50,152 nucleotides of DNA from Actinomycetes bacterium (GTDB taxonomy: Bacteria; Actinomycetota; Actinomycetes; S36-B12; UBA5976). The position numbers and the translations under genes are program-made. Shown piece by piece: positions 1-9,439 of the stretch. The stretch spans positions 1 to 50,152 of the forward strand of contig BJFU01000004.1 of the NCBI GenBank assembly GCA_014190035.1, read 5' to 3'. Position 1 is the stretch's first letter; each line of letters opens with the position of its first letter. A model generated the notes under the pieces. That model saw only the letters and a list, made by a program, of their open reading frames with translations, did not search any database and was not told the origin of the DNA.

Positions 1-1
1 C

Positions 2-1654
2 GCTTGGATGAGACGCGGTTTACCAAATAATGCTTTTGATGGTCGTCCTCATATTGCAATAGCAAACACAGCTTCTGATCTTGCTCCATGTAATTCTCAT
101 TTAAATGAAGTTATGGAATATGTAAAAAATGGTATTTGGGAAGCAGGTGGTGTTCCTTTAAATATGCCAGCTGTTTCTTTAGGTGAGACTCAAGTTCGCC
201 CAACTGCAATGTTGTGGCGCAACATGTCTGCCATGGCAACAGAAGAATTACTTCGCGCAAATCCAATTGATGGTGTTGTGTTACTCGGTGGTTGTGACAA
301 AACAATTCCAGCACTATTAATGGCAGCAGCTTCAGTAGATTTACCAGCAATTGTGGTTCCAGGTGGACCAATGCTTACTGGAACTTACAAAGGAAAACCT
401 TTAGGTTGCGGTACAGATGTTTGGAAATTCAGCGAAGAATTACGTGCTGGAAAAATGAGTGAAGAAGATTTCCTCAAATCAGAACAATCAATGATTAGAA
501 GTCGTGGACATTGCAACACCATGGGAACAGCTTCCACAATGGGTTGTGTTGCTGAAGCTCTAGGAATGACAATTCCAGGAGTTGCTGGAACTCCAGCACC
601 AGATTCAAGATTGTTACAAATTGCACAAGAAACTGGCAGATTAATAGTGCAAATGATTAAAGATGATCGAAAACCAAGTGATGTTATGACCAAGGGTTCA
701 TTTATTAACGCCATCGTTGCTCTTGCTGGAATTGGTGGTTCCACCAATGCGGTAGTTCATTTACTAGCAATTGCGGGTCGTTTAGGGATTAAATTAACTT
801 TGGATGATTTCGACAAAATCGGATCAAATGTTCCTCTACTTGCAAATTTGCAACCTGCTGGAACTCATTTAATGGAAGATTTCTTTAGAGCAGGTGGCCT
901 TCTTGCCTTACTCAAAGAATTAAAAGATTTGATGGATCCAAAGGCAATCACTGTTACAGGCAAACCCTTAGTTGATTATTTAGATGATGCAGAAATCTTT
1001 GATGAAACAGTAATTAGTAACAGAAGTAATCCTTTGAAGGATTCTGCAGGAATTGCTGTATTAAAAGGAAACCTTGCTCCCCTAGGCGCGGTTATCAAAC
1101 CAGCAGCAGCAAGTAAAGAATTACTAAAACACAAAGGCAAAGCCTTAGTGTTTGATTCCATTGAAGATTTCCATGCACGAATTGATGATCCAAACTTAGA
1201 TGTTGATAAAGATTCAGTTTTAGTTTTAAGAGGATGTGGTCCTAAGGGATATCCGGGAATGCCTGAAGTTGCCAACATGCCAATGCCACAAAAACTTCTT
1301 TCTCAAGGCGTTAGAGACATGGTCAGAATTTGTGATGGACGTATGAGTGGCACTGCTTATGGCACAGTGATTTTGCATGTTGCCCCAGAAGCAGCAGCAT
1401 TTGGTCCTTTAGCTTTAATTCAAACAGGAGACGTTATTTCTCTTGATGTTGAGAAAAGAACCTTAAACGTAGAGCTAACTGATGAAGAATTAAAAAATAG
1501 AAAACCAAGTCAAAAGATGCTCGATTCGTTAGCAAAACCAGATCGTGGTTGGCAAAAGTTGTATGTAGAACATGTAAACCAAGCAGATACTGGTGCTGAT
1601 TTAGATTTCCTAGTGGGATCAAGTGGATCCCAGGTGTTGCGTGAATCGCACTAA
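2..1654 (+). CDS. IlvD/Edd family dehydratase (dihydroxy-acid or sugar-acid dehydratase), 5' end probably outside window
   Basis: Frame open from window start (A-W-MRRGLPNNAFDGRPHIAIANT); motifs GGCDKT and GHCNTMGTASTMG (Fe-S/active-site motifs of the family), C-terminal CDGRMSGTAYG. Confidence 0.9.
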   Translation, partial: AWMRRGLPNNAFDGRPHIAIANTASDLAPCNSHLNEVMEYVKNGIWEAGGVPLNMPAVSLGETQVRPTAMLWRNMSAMATEELLRANPIDGVVLLGGCDKTIPALLMAAASVDLPAIVVPGGPMLTGTYKGKPLGCGTDVWKFSEELRAGKMSEEDFLKSEQSMIRSRGHCNTMGTASTMGCVAEALGMTIPGVAGTPAPDSRLLQIAQETGRLIVQMIKDDRKPSDVMTKGSFINAIVALAGIGGSTNAVVHLLAIAGRLGIKLTLDDFDKIGSNVPLLANLQPAGTHLMEDFFRAGGLLALLKELKDLMDPKAITVTGKPLVDYLDDAEIFDETVISNRSNPLKDSAGIAVLKGNLAPLGAVIKPAAASKELLKHKGKALVFDSIEDFHARIDDPNLDVDKDSVLVLRGCGPKGYPGMPEVANMPMPQKLLSQGVRDMVRICDGRMSGTAYGTVILHVAPEAAAFGPLALIQTGDVISLDVEKRTLNVELTDEELKNRKPSQKMLDSLAKPDRGWQKLYVEHVNQADTGADLDFLVGSSGSQVLRESH

Positions 1655-4421
1655 GAACGTCAACCAGTCTTTACTTGACGATTTAAAAAAAGTTCTGCCT
1701 GACCAAATTACTGATTCCCTCTTTGATCGAGTAAGTATTGCCAATGATGCTTCTCACTACTTATTAACACCCACCATGGTGGCAAAGCCAAAAACAGCTC
1801 AGCAGATGTCAGAGATATTTAAAATCACCCAAAAACATGATCTAGGCATAACTTTTCGATCAGGTGGTACTTCTTTAAGTGGACAATCTGTAACTGATTC
1901 TCTGCTTGTCGATACTAGAAAGAACTTTAAAGAAATTGAAGTTTTAGAAAATGGGCTCAAGGTAAGAGTTCAACCAGGTTTAACTGTTAATCGAGTAAAT
2001 GCCAGTTTAAGAAAATATGGTCGAAAATTAGGACCAGATCCAGCCAGTGAAATTGCCTGCACCATTGGTGGAGTAATTGCTAATAACTCAAGTGGGATGG
2101 CTTGTGGCACAGAATTCAATACCTACAAAACCATTTCTTCCCTGGTCTTTGTTTTGCCTTCCGGAACCCTGATTGATTCAAGTCAATCCGATGCTGATGA
2201 TCAGTTAAGAATTAAAGAACCAGAAATCTATGCAGGACTAATTGCTTTAAGAAAGAGAATCGTTGAAAAACCACAATTAGTGGAAAAAATAAAGAATGCC
2301 TACGCCATTAAAAACACTATGGGCTATGGCCTTAATTCATTTGTTGATTTTGAAAGACCCATAGATATTTTGACCCATTTAATTGTGGGCAGTGAAGGAA
2401 CACTTGCCTTTATTGCCGAAGCCACCTTTAATACCTTGCCCTTGTTATCAAAATCGGCCACCAGTTTGCTCATCTTTGATGAACTAGAACTTGCTACAAA
2501 GTCCCTTCCCACACTTAAAAACAGTGATGCTGCAGTAATTGAGCTTCTGGATATTTCTTCTCTCAAAGTTGCCCAAAGAGAACACATGGCTGACACTGTT
2601 TTAAAAGACTATGAGTTTAAAAATCATGCTGGACTGTTAATTGAATACCAAGCAGAAACTGAAACTCAACTTGATGCCTTAATAAATAATGCCCATCAAG
2701 TTTTTAAAGATCTTCCAATTAAAAGTGGTGAGTTAACAAAATCAGCAGAAATTAGAAATGAACTTTGGCATGCCCGCAAAGGTCTTTATGCCGCAGTTGC
2801 TGGCAACAGACCAAGTGGCACCACTGCCCTTTTGGAAGATATTTCTGTGCCCATGAAACATTTGCATGAAACCACCACTGTTTTAAGTGAGTTATTAAAG
2901 AAGCATCGTTATTTAGATTCAGTGATCTTTGGTCATGCCAAGGATGGCAATCTTCACTTCCTTCTTAATGAAAAATTCCATGATCCATCTTCTTTGCAGC
3001 GTTACGAAGACTTCACCCAAGACATGGTGGAACTGGTTTTGTCCCATGAAGGTTCCCTAAAAGCAGAACATGGCACAGGTCGAATCATGGCTCCATATGT
3101 GAAAAGACAATTTGGCGAAGAGCTATATCAAGTAATGGTTGATTTAAAGAAACTTATTGATAAAAGAAACATCCTCAACCCTGGAATCATCATCAATGAA
3201 AATGCCAACATTCATATTGAGAACCTGAAAGTATCTCCAGTAATTGATCAAGAAGTTGATAAGTGCGTGGAATGTGGCTATTGCGAAACGGTTTGTCCAA
3301 GTAAAGATTTAACTCTGACTCCTCGACAAAGAATAACTATCCGAAGAGTTAAAAAAGATGCAGAAAAAAATAACGACCAAGAATTACTCGATGCCATTAA
3401 TGCTAATTACGACTACCAAGCAATTGATACTTGTGCAGTAGATGGCATGTGCGCCACAGCTTGTCCCGTACATATCAATACCGGTGATCTTGTGAAAAGA
3501 CTTAGAAGTGAACAACAAAGCTTTGTTTCTCAAAGTATTGGCTCATTGGCTGCGAGCAAGTGGTCAGCAGCAACTAATTTACTTTCTGGTGTTTTAACCA
3601 CTGCTAAAAATATGCCTGCCCCACTGGTGGAATCAGTAAACAAAGTACTTCGCTCCATTAGTGGTGAAAATTCCATGCCGATGTGGAATAAGACTTTGCC
3701 TATTGGTGGCAAAGAGCGCTCATCTTTGAAATCAAATAATCCTGATTTGGTTTACTTTCCATCTTGTGTTAATTCCCTATATGGAGAAAGTGATATTCAA
3801 AAGGCCTTCTTGAATTTATGTGAAAAAGCAGGATTAAACGTATTGATTCCTGAAGGAATTCAAGATCTTTGCTGTGGCACTCCCTGGGCATCAAAAGGAT
3901 TAACCCAAGGCTATGAAGTTATGGCGCTAAAAACTAAAAAGGAAATCATGCGCCAAGTTACTAAAGAGAATTTGGTCGTAGTTTCTGATGCCACTTCCTG
4001 CACACATGGCTTAACCCAGATATTTGGGGAAACCCAAATCCCTGTTGTGGATGTTTTGCAATTTGTGAACGAGAGAATTCTTCCTAACTTGAAAATAAAA
4101 ACCAAGCTTTCCTCTTTGGCTCTTCATCCCACCTGTTCGGGGGTAGAACTAGGGATTAATAAACACATGACTTCATTAGCTGAAGCAATAAGTGAACAAG
4201 TAATAGTGCCCCTTGATTGGTCTTGCTGTGGTTTTGCCGGAGATCGAGGATTGCTTCATCCAGAACTCACCAAATCCGCTACTAAAACCCAAGCCCAAGA
4301 ATTAAGTGGTCATAAATATGTGGCCTATGCCTCTAGTAATAGGCCTTGCCAAATTGGGTTAAGTATTGCCACCGGTCAAAACTATGTTCACTTAATTGAA
4401 CTAGTCGACCAAGTTTCTTAA
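1623..4421 (+). CDS. FAD-linked oxidase / D-2-hydroxyacid (D-lactate-type) dehydrogenase fused to 4Fe-4S and cysteine-rich CCG domains; actual start may be GTG at 1641
   Basis: FAD_binding_4-like FRSGGTSLSGQS, GSEGTLAF, C-terminal CVECGYCETVCP and CAVDGMCATACP ferredoxin motifs, CCGTPWASKG and SCCGFAGDRG. Confidence 0.9.
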   Translation: MDPRCCVNRTKNVNQSLLDDLKKVLPDQITDSLFDRVSIANDASHYLLTPTMVAKPKTAQQMSEIFKITQKHDLGITFRSGGTSLSGQSVTDSLLVDTRKNFKEIEVLENGLKVRVQPGLTVNRVNASLRKYGRKLGPDPASEIACTIGGVIANNSSGMACGTEFNTYKTISSLVFVLPSGTLIDSSQSDADDQLRIKEPEIYAGLIALRKRIVEKPQLVEKIKNAYAIKNTMGYGLNSFVDFERPIDILTHLIVGSEGTLAFIAEATFNTLPLLSKSATSLLIFDELELATKSLPTLKNSDAAVIELLDISSLKVAQREHMADTVLKDYEFKNHAGLLIEYQAETETQLDALINNAHQVFKDLPIKSGELTKSAEIRNELWHARKGLYAAVAGNRPSGTTALLEDISVPMKHLHETTTVLSELLKKHRYLDSVIFGHAKDGNLHFLLNEKFHDPSSLQRYEDFTQDMVELVLSHEGSLKAEHGTGRIMAPYVKRQFGEELYQVMVDLKKLIDKRNILNPGIIINENANIHIENLKVSPVIDQEVDKCVECGYCETVCPSKDLTLTPRQRITIRRVKKDAEKNNDQELLDAINANYDYQAIDTCAVDGMCATACPVHINTGDLVKRLRSEQQSFVSQSIGSLAASKWSAATNLLSGVLTTAKNMPAPLVESVNKVLRSISGENSMPMWNKTLPIGGKERSSLKSNNPDLVYFPSCVNSLYGESDIQKAFLNLCEKAGLNVLIPEGIQDLCCGTPWASKGLTQGYEVMALKTKKEIMRQVTKENLVVVSDATSCTHGLTQIFGETQIPVVDVLQFVNERILPNLKIKTKLSSLALHPTCSGVELGINKHMTSLAEAISEQVIVPLDWSCCGFAGDRGLLHPELTKSATKTQAQELSGHKYVAYASSNRPCQIGLSIATGQNYVHLIELVDQVS

Positions 4422-4449
4422 ATTCAAAGTTCACTAAACTAAAGCCTCC

Positions 4450-5742
4450 ATGTCTCAGCCTAAAAAACGCATCCGTATTGATATTTCTGCCTTAAGGGCA
4501 TCACGAGATTTTCGATTAGTTTTTTCAGCAGGAGTCATTTCCAATATCGGTTCCATGATGACCTATGTGGCAATGCCATTTCAGATCAAAGAATTAACCA
4601 ACTCCTACCTCTGGGTTGGGGCAGTGGGATTTGTGGAAACTGTGCCCCTAATAATTTTTGGTCTTTATGGCGGAGTACTTGCTGATGCTTTTGATCGCAA
4701 AAAAATGATTCTAATTTCAGAATTCGGGGCGATGCTGGTTTCTATCGGTTTGTTATTAAATGTGATCTCAGGTTTTAACTCCCCTGTTTTGATTCTGATT
4801 CTGGCCATGATTTTTGCTGCCACCGATGGCATCTTTCGACCAGCAGTAGATGCCATGATTCCCCAAGTTGTGCCTTATCAAAAACTTCCTTCTGCTGGAG
4901 CCCTAAATTCTTTGCGCCATCAAACCTCTTCCATTGCCGGTCCCATGATCGGAGGCATCATTTTGGCATCCGGTGGAATTGCTTTTGCTTATTCTTTGGA
5001 TGTTTTATCTTTTGTAGTTTCTTTATTTTTATTAATCAGAATAAATTCTGCCAAACCAATTCACGGTGCTGAAAAACCATCACTTCATCGAATCAAAGAA
5101 GGCATCAAATATGCCTTATCCCGTAAGGATTTATTGGGCACCTACCTAGTTGATCTTTCTGCCATGTTCTTTGCTTTTCCATATGCCTTGTTTCCATTCG
5201 TAGCAGATGAATTAGGTGGTGCCTGGACTCTTGGTTTTCTCTACGCTGCCATCCCAGCTGGTGCATTAATTGCCACATTGACAAGTGGTTGGTCCAATCA
5301 TGTATCTCGACATGGACGAATCATTGCCTTTGCTGCTGCAGGTTGGGGTTTTGGAATTGTGTTGTTTGGTTTAGTGCACTCTTTGTTTTTTGCAATCATT
5401 GGTTTGATGATCGCTGGCTTCTTTGATCAAATCTCAGCCATATTTAGAGGTCTTATTTGGAACCAATCAATACCTGATCACCTGCGAGGACGCCTTGCCT
5501 CGATTGAAATGTTGAGCTATTCGGTTGGACCGCAGATGGGACAGGTGCGAGGTGCACTTTTTGCACGCGCTTTTGGACTGGAATTCTCATTAATTTCCGG
5601 TGGAATATTAACAATTATTGCATCTGCATTAGTTAGCGGAATGTTAAAAGATTTCTATAAATATGATGTAAATACCAATGTTTTTGCAAAAAAATTAAAA
5701 GATTTTCGTGAAAAAAATGCAAAAATTGACCACAATATATAG
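4450..5742 (+). CDS. MFS transporter (EntS/MFS_3-like exporter)
   Basis: Multiple hydrophobic helices; GGVLADAFDRKKMI loop typical of MFS. Confidence 0.88.
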   Translation: MSQPKKRIRIDISALRASRDFRLVFSAGVISNIGSMMTYVAMPFQIKELTNSYLWVGAVGFVETVPLIIFGLYGGVLADAFDRKKMILISEFGAMLVSIGLLLNVISGFNSPVLILILAMIFAATDGIFRPAVDAMIPQVVPYQKLPSAGALNSLRHQTSSIAGPMIGGIILASGGIAFAYSLDVLSFVVSLFLLIRINSAKPIHGAEKPSLHRIKEGIKYALSRKDLLGTYLVDLSAMFFAFPYALFPFVADELGGAWTLGFLYAAIPAGALIATLTSGWSNHVSRHGRIIAFAAAGWGFGIVLFGLVHSLFFAIIGLMIAGFFDQISAIFRGLIWNQSIPDHLRGRLASIEMLSYSVGPQMGQVRGALFARAFGLEFSLISGGILTIIASALVSGMLKDFYKYDVNTNVFAKKLKDFREKNAKIDHNI

Positions 5743-6014
5743 CACTTTTTTCACACTTATATATTTAATGTGAATAATGTGACTTGGCAAAAACCCCCTC
5801 TGACCTGCGAAAATGCACCCTTTTTTCAATTATTTTTAATTAAATTATTAACAAAAAATTTGTGTTTAAAACATTAAAAATTAGTGAAAAAATAGTTGCG
5901 ACACGGCGTGTCAAAATACGCGCTACATAGTGACAATATGCATTTCTTCTGGAACGATTGTTCTTAACGTTCTTCTGTGATTTCCGGAACAGAAGACACT
6001 CGCCAGGAGGAATT

Positions 6015-6242
6015 GTGGCTAAAAGAAGAAAAAAAGCAGCAAAGAAAGCAGCACCAAAGCGCCGTCGTAAGAAGGCAGCAGCTGCACCAAAGCGCCGTCG
6101 TCGTAAAAAAGCAGCAAAAGCTGCTCCAAAGCGTCGTCGTCGTAAAAAAGCTGCAAAGAAAGCTGCACCAAAGCGCCGTCGTCGTAAAAAAGCAGCAAAA
6201 GCTGCTCCAAAGCGTCGTCGTCGTCGTAAAAAAGCTGCGTAA
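6015..6242 (+). CDS. Very basic Lys/Arg/Ala-rich repeat protein (histone-H1-tail-like, 75 aa)
   Basis: GTG start at 6015 preceded by AGGAGG at 6005-6010; VAKRRKKAAKKAAPKRRRKKAAAAPKRRRRKKAAK...; strong terminator immediately downstream. Confidence 0.85.
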   Translation: MAKRRKKAAKKAAPKRRRKKAAAAPKRRRRKKAAKAAPKRRRRKKAAKKAAPKRRRRKKAAKAAPKRRRRRKKAA

Positions 6243-6260
6243 CCTTTACAGGTTTGCTAG

Positions 6261-6290
6261 AAAAACCCCGGTGCTTGCACCGGGGTTTTT
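6261..6290. terminator. Bidirectional intrinsic terminator
   Basis: AAAAACCCCGGTGC-TT-GCACCGGGGTTTTT, near-perfect stem with A- and T-tracts; lies between convergent genes. Confidence 0.93.
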
Positions 6291-6309
6291 TATATGTCTA
6301 TATAAATAG

Positions 6310-6558
6310 TTAAGAAATCCGGCGGCGATATATCGCCCAGATCCCACAAGCAATGGCAAAGACGCCCATCAGTCTGGCACCTATTCCAATTGAAAGACCG
6401 GCTAACCAGATTCCGGTGATTATCGCCAAAGAGCCAAAGAAGAAAGTCAAAATCCTGGCCCACATTTTCTTGCTAGCAAATGAGAAGGCAATGGCAATTG
6501 GACCGAATAAAAGTACTGACAAAAGTATCAGGCTCACAAGAAGCGCTAAAGATTCCAT
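6310..6558 (-). CDS. Small hydrophobic membrane protein (82 aa)
   Basis: In-frame ATG at 6558 within the 6310-6771 ORF; MESLALLVSLILLSVLLFGPIAIAFSFASKKMWARILTFFFG..., predicted helices; ends next to the shared terminator. Confidence 0.6.
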   Translation of the reverse strand: MESLALLVSLILLSVLLFGPIAIAFSFASKKMWARILTFFFGSLAIITGIWLAGLSIGIGARLMGVFAIACGIWAIYRRRIS

Positions 6559-6577
6559 TAAAGTAGTCTTACAGCAG

Positions 6578-7633
6578 ATGAAAAAAATATCTAGTGCATT
6601 TATCGCAATTTTCACCTTATTTATAGGTCTTATTTCAACTCCCGCAAATGCTGTTGTTGGTGGAGCAGATGCCACAGGATCAGGCTTTGTGGTTGCAGTT
6701 CGCGTTGATTTGCCTGGAGATTTGCAAACTGCATGTACTGGTGGTTTATGGAAACCAAAGATAGTTGTCACTGCTGCTCACTGTGTTGTCGCTGAAGGAA
6801 CTTCCACGGTTGCCAATGCCTCCGAGGTTCATGTTTATGCCCAAGGAGCAAACGTTTCAGGAGCACGACCTGCAGCAAATACAACAGCAATTATTTTGAC
6901 TGGCGGATATTCCAATTCCAGCACCGGATTTGTGGAAGCAAATGATTTAGCGTTTCTGATTCTGGATAAAGAAATTGGCACTCCCCTGATCTCTCGTTTA
7001 GCTAGCGAATCCGAAGCTGCTGCTGCCACAGTCTTGGGTAAAAAAATGAACTTTTTTGGCTATGGCCAAACGGCAAAAGTAAGTGATGTTTCCTTGATCC
7101 CGCTAACTCTTTCCCAAACCCCATTTCAGTTCTTAGGTGGCAAGACTTATCTATATGGCAAATCAGCAACAGGAACAGGTGCTTGCTTTGGAGACAGTGG
7201 TGGTCCAGTTATTTTGCAAACCGAAACTGAAAACCTTTTAATTGGACCAGTTGCAGGAGGCAGTGGATCTCCTTGTTATCCAGAAATAAAAGAGCGTGCA
7301 GTGTTGGGACTAGTTGCCAGTAATTTCACAGCGCTAGTTAAAACTGCCCTTACAACCGCAGGTTATTCAGCAGATGAAGCCTTTACAACTCCTAGACCAA
7401 GTCTTAATAAGGGCACTTTCACTGCCAAAACTGTTCTTAAAAAGATCGGGGTTACTACCTCTGGTTCTACCAATGTCAGATTTGTGGGAGTAAAAGCAAA
7501 ACCTAAGAATGCTTGTGTTGCTACCGCAACTTCAGTAATAGTTAATGCCAAGGGAACTTGTACCTTGACCTTTACTGTTAAAAAATCAGGCAAAACTGCA
7601 AGGACTGCAAAAACAACTTTCGATATTGGCTAG
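6578..7633 (+). CDS. Secreted trypsin-like serine protease (S1)
   Basis: ATG 6578 gives signal peptide MKKISSAFIAIFTLFIGLISTPANA; VVGGADA, TAAHC, NDLAFL, GDSGGPV catalytic motifs. Confidence 0.92.
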   Translation: MKKISSAFIAIFTLFIGLISTPANAVVGGADATGSGFVVAVRVDLPGDLQTACTGGLWKPKIVVTAAHCVVAEGTSTVANASEVHVYAQGANVSGARPAANTTAIILTGGYSNSSTGFVEANDLAFLILDKEIGTPLISRLASESEAAAATVLGKKMNFFGYGQTAKVSDVSLIPLTLSQTPFQFLGGKTYLYGKSATGTGACFGDSGGPVILQTETENLLIGPVAGGSGSPCYPEIKERAVLGLVASNFTALVKTALTTAGYSADEAFTTPRPSLNKGTFTAKTVLKKIGVTTSGSTNVRFVGVKAKPKNACVATATSVIVNAKGTCTLTFTVKKSGKTARTAKTTFDIG

Positions 7634-7645
7634 GTTTATTTTCCT

Positions 7646-8479
7646 ATGAGCACCACTTTTAAAACAGTTCCAGTAAATATCCCTCGTCCTGAATATGTGG
7701 GCAAGAAAGCCCCTACTGCCTATAAAGGAAGCGATGTTCAGACTTCTGAAGTAATAGAGAAAATGCGCATTGCAGGAACTATTGCAGCTGATGCCATGCA
7801 TTTAGCTGGATCTCAAATAAAAGATGGCATGACCACAGAAGATTTAGATGCGATCGTGCACGAATACATCTGCGATCAAGGCGCTTATCCTTCCACTCTT
7901 GGTTATCGAGGGTTTCCTAAATCTTTATGCACCTCAATTAATGAAGTAATTTGTCATGGAATTCCATCAGAGCAAATAATCAGAGAAGGAGACATCGTCA
8001 ATCTTGATGTCACTGCTTATAAAGATGGGGTTCATGGAGATACCAATTACACCTTCTTAGTAGGAGAGGTAAAAGAAGAAGTAAAACTTCTGGTGGAAAG
8101 AACTAAAGAAGCTCTAGATCGAGCAATCCAAGCCGTAACTCCGGGAAGACCAATCAATGTAATTGGTCGAGTAATTGAAAGTTATGCCAAAAGATTTAAC
8201 TACGGTGTGGTCAGAGATTTCACAGGCCATGGTGTGCACACCTCATTTCACTCAGGATTAGTTATTCCTCATTTTGATGATCCAACTGCCACTCAGTTAA
8301 TGCAAGAAGGAATGACTTTCACAATCGAGCCCATGCTTAATTTAGGAACCCATGATTACGACATCTTGGATGACACTTGGACTGTGTTAACAAAGGATAG
8401 AAAGATGTCTGCCCAGTTTGAGCACACGCTTGTGGTGACTAAAACTGGGGCAGACATTCTTACATTGCCTTCTAGTTAA
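7646..8479 (+). CDS. map: Type I methionine aminopeptidase
   Basis: [60 protein letters not shown]. Confidence 0.96.
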   Translation: MSTTFKTVPVNIPRPEYVGKKAPTAYKGSDVQTSEVIEKMRIAGTIAADAMHLAGSQIKDGMTTEDLDAIVHEYICDQGAYPSTLGYRGFPKSLCTSINEVICHGIPSEQIIREGDIVNLDVTAYKDGVHGDTNYTFLVGEVKEEVKLLVERTKEALDRAIQAVTPGRPINVIGRVIESYAKRFNYGVVRDFTGHGVHTSFHSGLVIPHFDDPTATQLMQEGMTFTIEPMLNLGTHDYDILDDTWTVLTKDRKMSAQFEHTLVVTKTGADILTLPSS

Positions 8480-9305
8480 CGACTACTTCTCCCACTATTT
8501 TATTACCGATCTTGAAAATGATATTTCCGCCTTTCTTTAATTTCATTTTTGTTTTAACTGAAATATCACCTTTCTTATTTGCCTTCTCAGTCACTATCTT
8601 GGTCAATTTACCTGTTGCGGATTGATAGAAAACATCAATTTTTTTACCCTTCATCGCCGGTTCAAGATTAAGCTTGATTGATCTTGCCCCAGTAATAGTT
8701 TTAATGATTGTGGCTGTTGGTTCCTTTACGACTGGAATTGTGACAGGTGCTGCAACATTGGTACCACCTCTTGATGGCTCATTTGTAATTAGGAGATTTG
8801 CCAATTTCACGCATTCCACCCGATCACTTGCCCCACCTGCAAACTGTAAAACAACTGCCACTCTTGCTTTGCCTCTTTCAAATGCAGAAGAGGGACAAAG
8901 AGTTGCAAAATCTGAAGATCCGGTTGGTACATAAAGACTTGTAGCGTTATTCCAATCTTGATTTGGTCTCCAGCCGATTACTGCTGCATCTTTTACCAAC
9001 ATTGATGCATCTCCACAGGCAGATTCAGTCCATGAAGTTGTTGTCAAAGCTGATGTAAAATAGTTTGAACATCCAGAATTGGAATTCCAAACTGAATTTC
9101 CAAGCCAAAAACCCCAATAGGATCTAGGACCAGAATCTTTATATCCATCAATAGTGTCCACAAAACCACCAGGTGCAGAAACACTTGCAGCAATTGAAAG
9201 CGCTTCGGCTGCTGTTGGATAAAGTACTGTTTCCCCTGCTCGAGCGGGAGAGATGATTGCAGCACTAACGATAAGTGCAATTGCAGTTGTAAATATTTTT
9301 CTCAT
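8472..9305 (-). CDS. Secreted protein of unknown function, downstream of a cobalamin riboswitch
   Basis: Signal peptide [24 protein letters not shown]; Trp/Cys-containing N-terminal domain ([22 protein letters not shown]), lysine-rich beta-type C-terminal region. Confidence 0.85.
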   Translation of the reverse strand: MRKIFTTAIALIVSAAIISPARAGETVLYPTAAEALSIAASVSAPGGFVDTIDGYKDSGPRSYWGFWLGNSVWNSNSGCSNYFTSALTTTSWTESACGDASMLVKDAAVIGWRPNQDWNNATSLYVPTGSSDFATLCPSSAFERGKARVAVVLQFAGGASDRVECVKLANLLITNEPSRGGTNVAAPVTIPVVKEPTATIIKTITGARSIKLNLEPAMKGKKIDVFYQSATGKLTKIVTEKANKKGDISVKTKMKLKKGGNIIFKIGNKIVGEVVVN

Positions 9306-9362
9306 TTATTTTCCTCCGGTTAATGCCGAGTTTGGAGGAACGGAATTACACAAAAAGGCAAC

Positions 9363-9389
9363 AAAAAAACCCTGACAAATACGTCAGGG
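9363..9389 (-). terminator. Intrinsic terminator at end of riboswitch leader
   Basis: Minus strand CCCTGAC-GTATTT-GTCAGGG followed by TTTTTTT. Confidence 0.88.
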
Positions 9390-9439
9390 GACGAAAGTTA
9401 CCTTAAAAATCGTAACCCCGCCCCGCTTTCCACGACGGT

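Noticed and set aside
6019-6210. 63-aa minus-strand ORF opposite the basic-repeat gene
   Set aside because: Antisense artefact of the repeats; no start context or recognisable domain
5977-6309. 110-aa ORF overlapping the basic-repeat gene (+1 frame)
   Set aside because: Repeat-driven alternative frame (QSVVVVKK...); the RBS-supported GTG frame at 6015 is clearly the coding one
6353-6577. N-terminal extension of the protease ORF
   Set aside because: Signal peptide begins at the internal ATG 6578; the extension is antisense to a plausible small membrane gene
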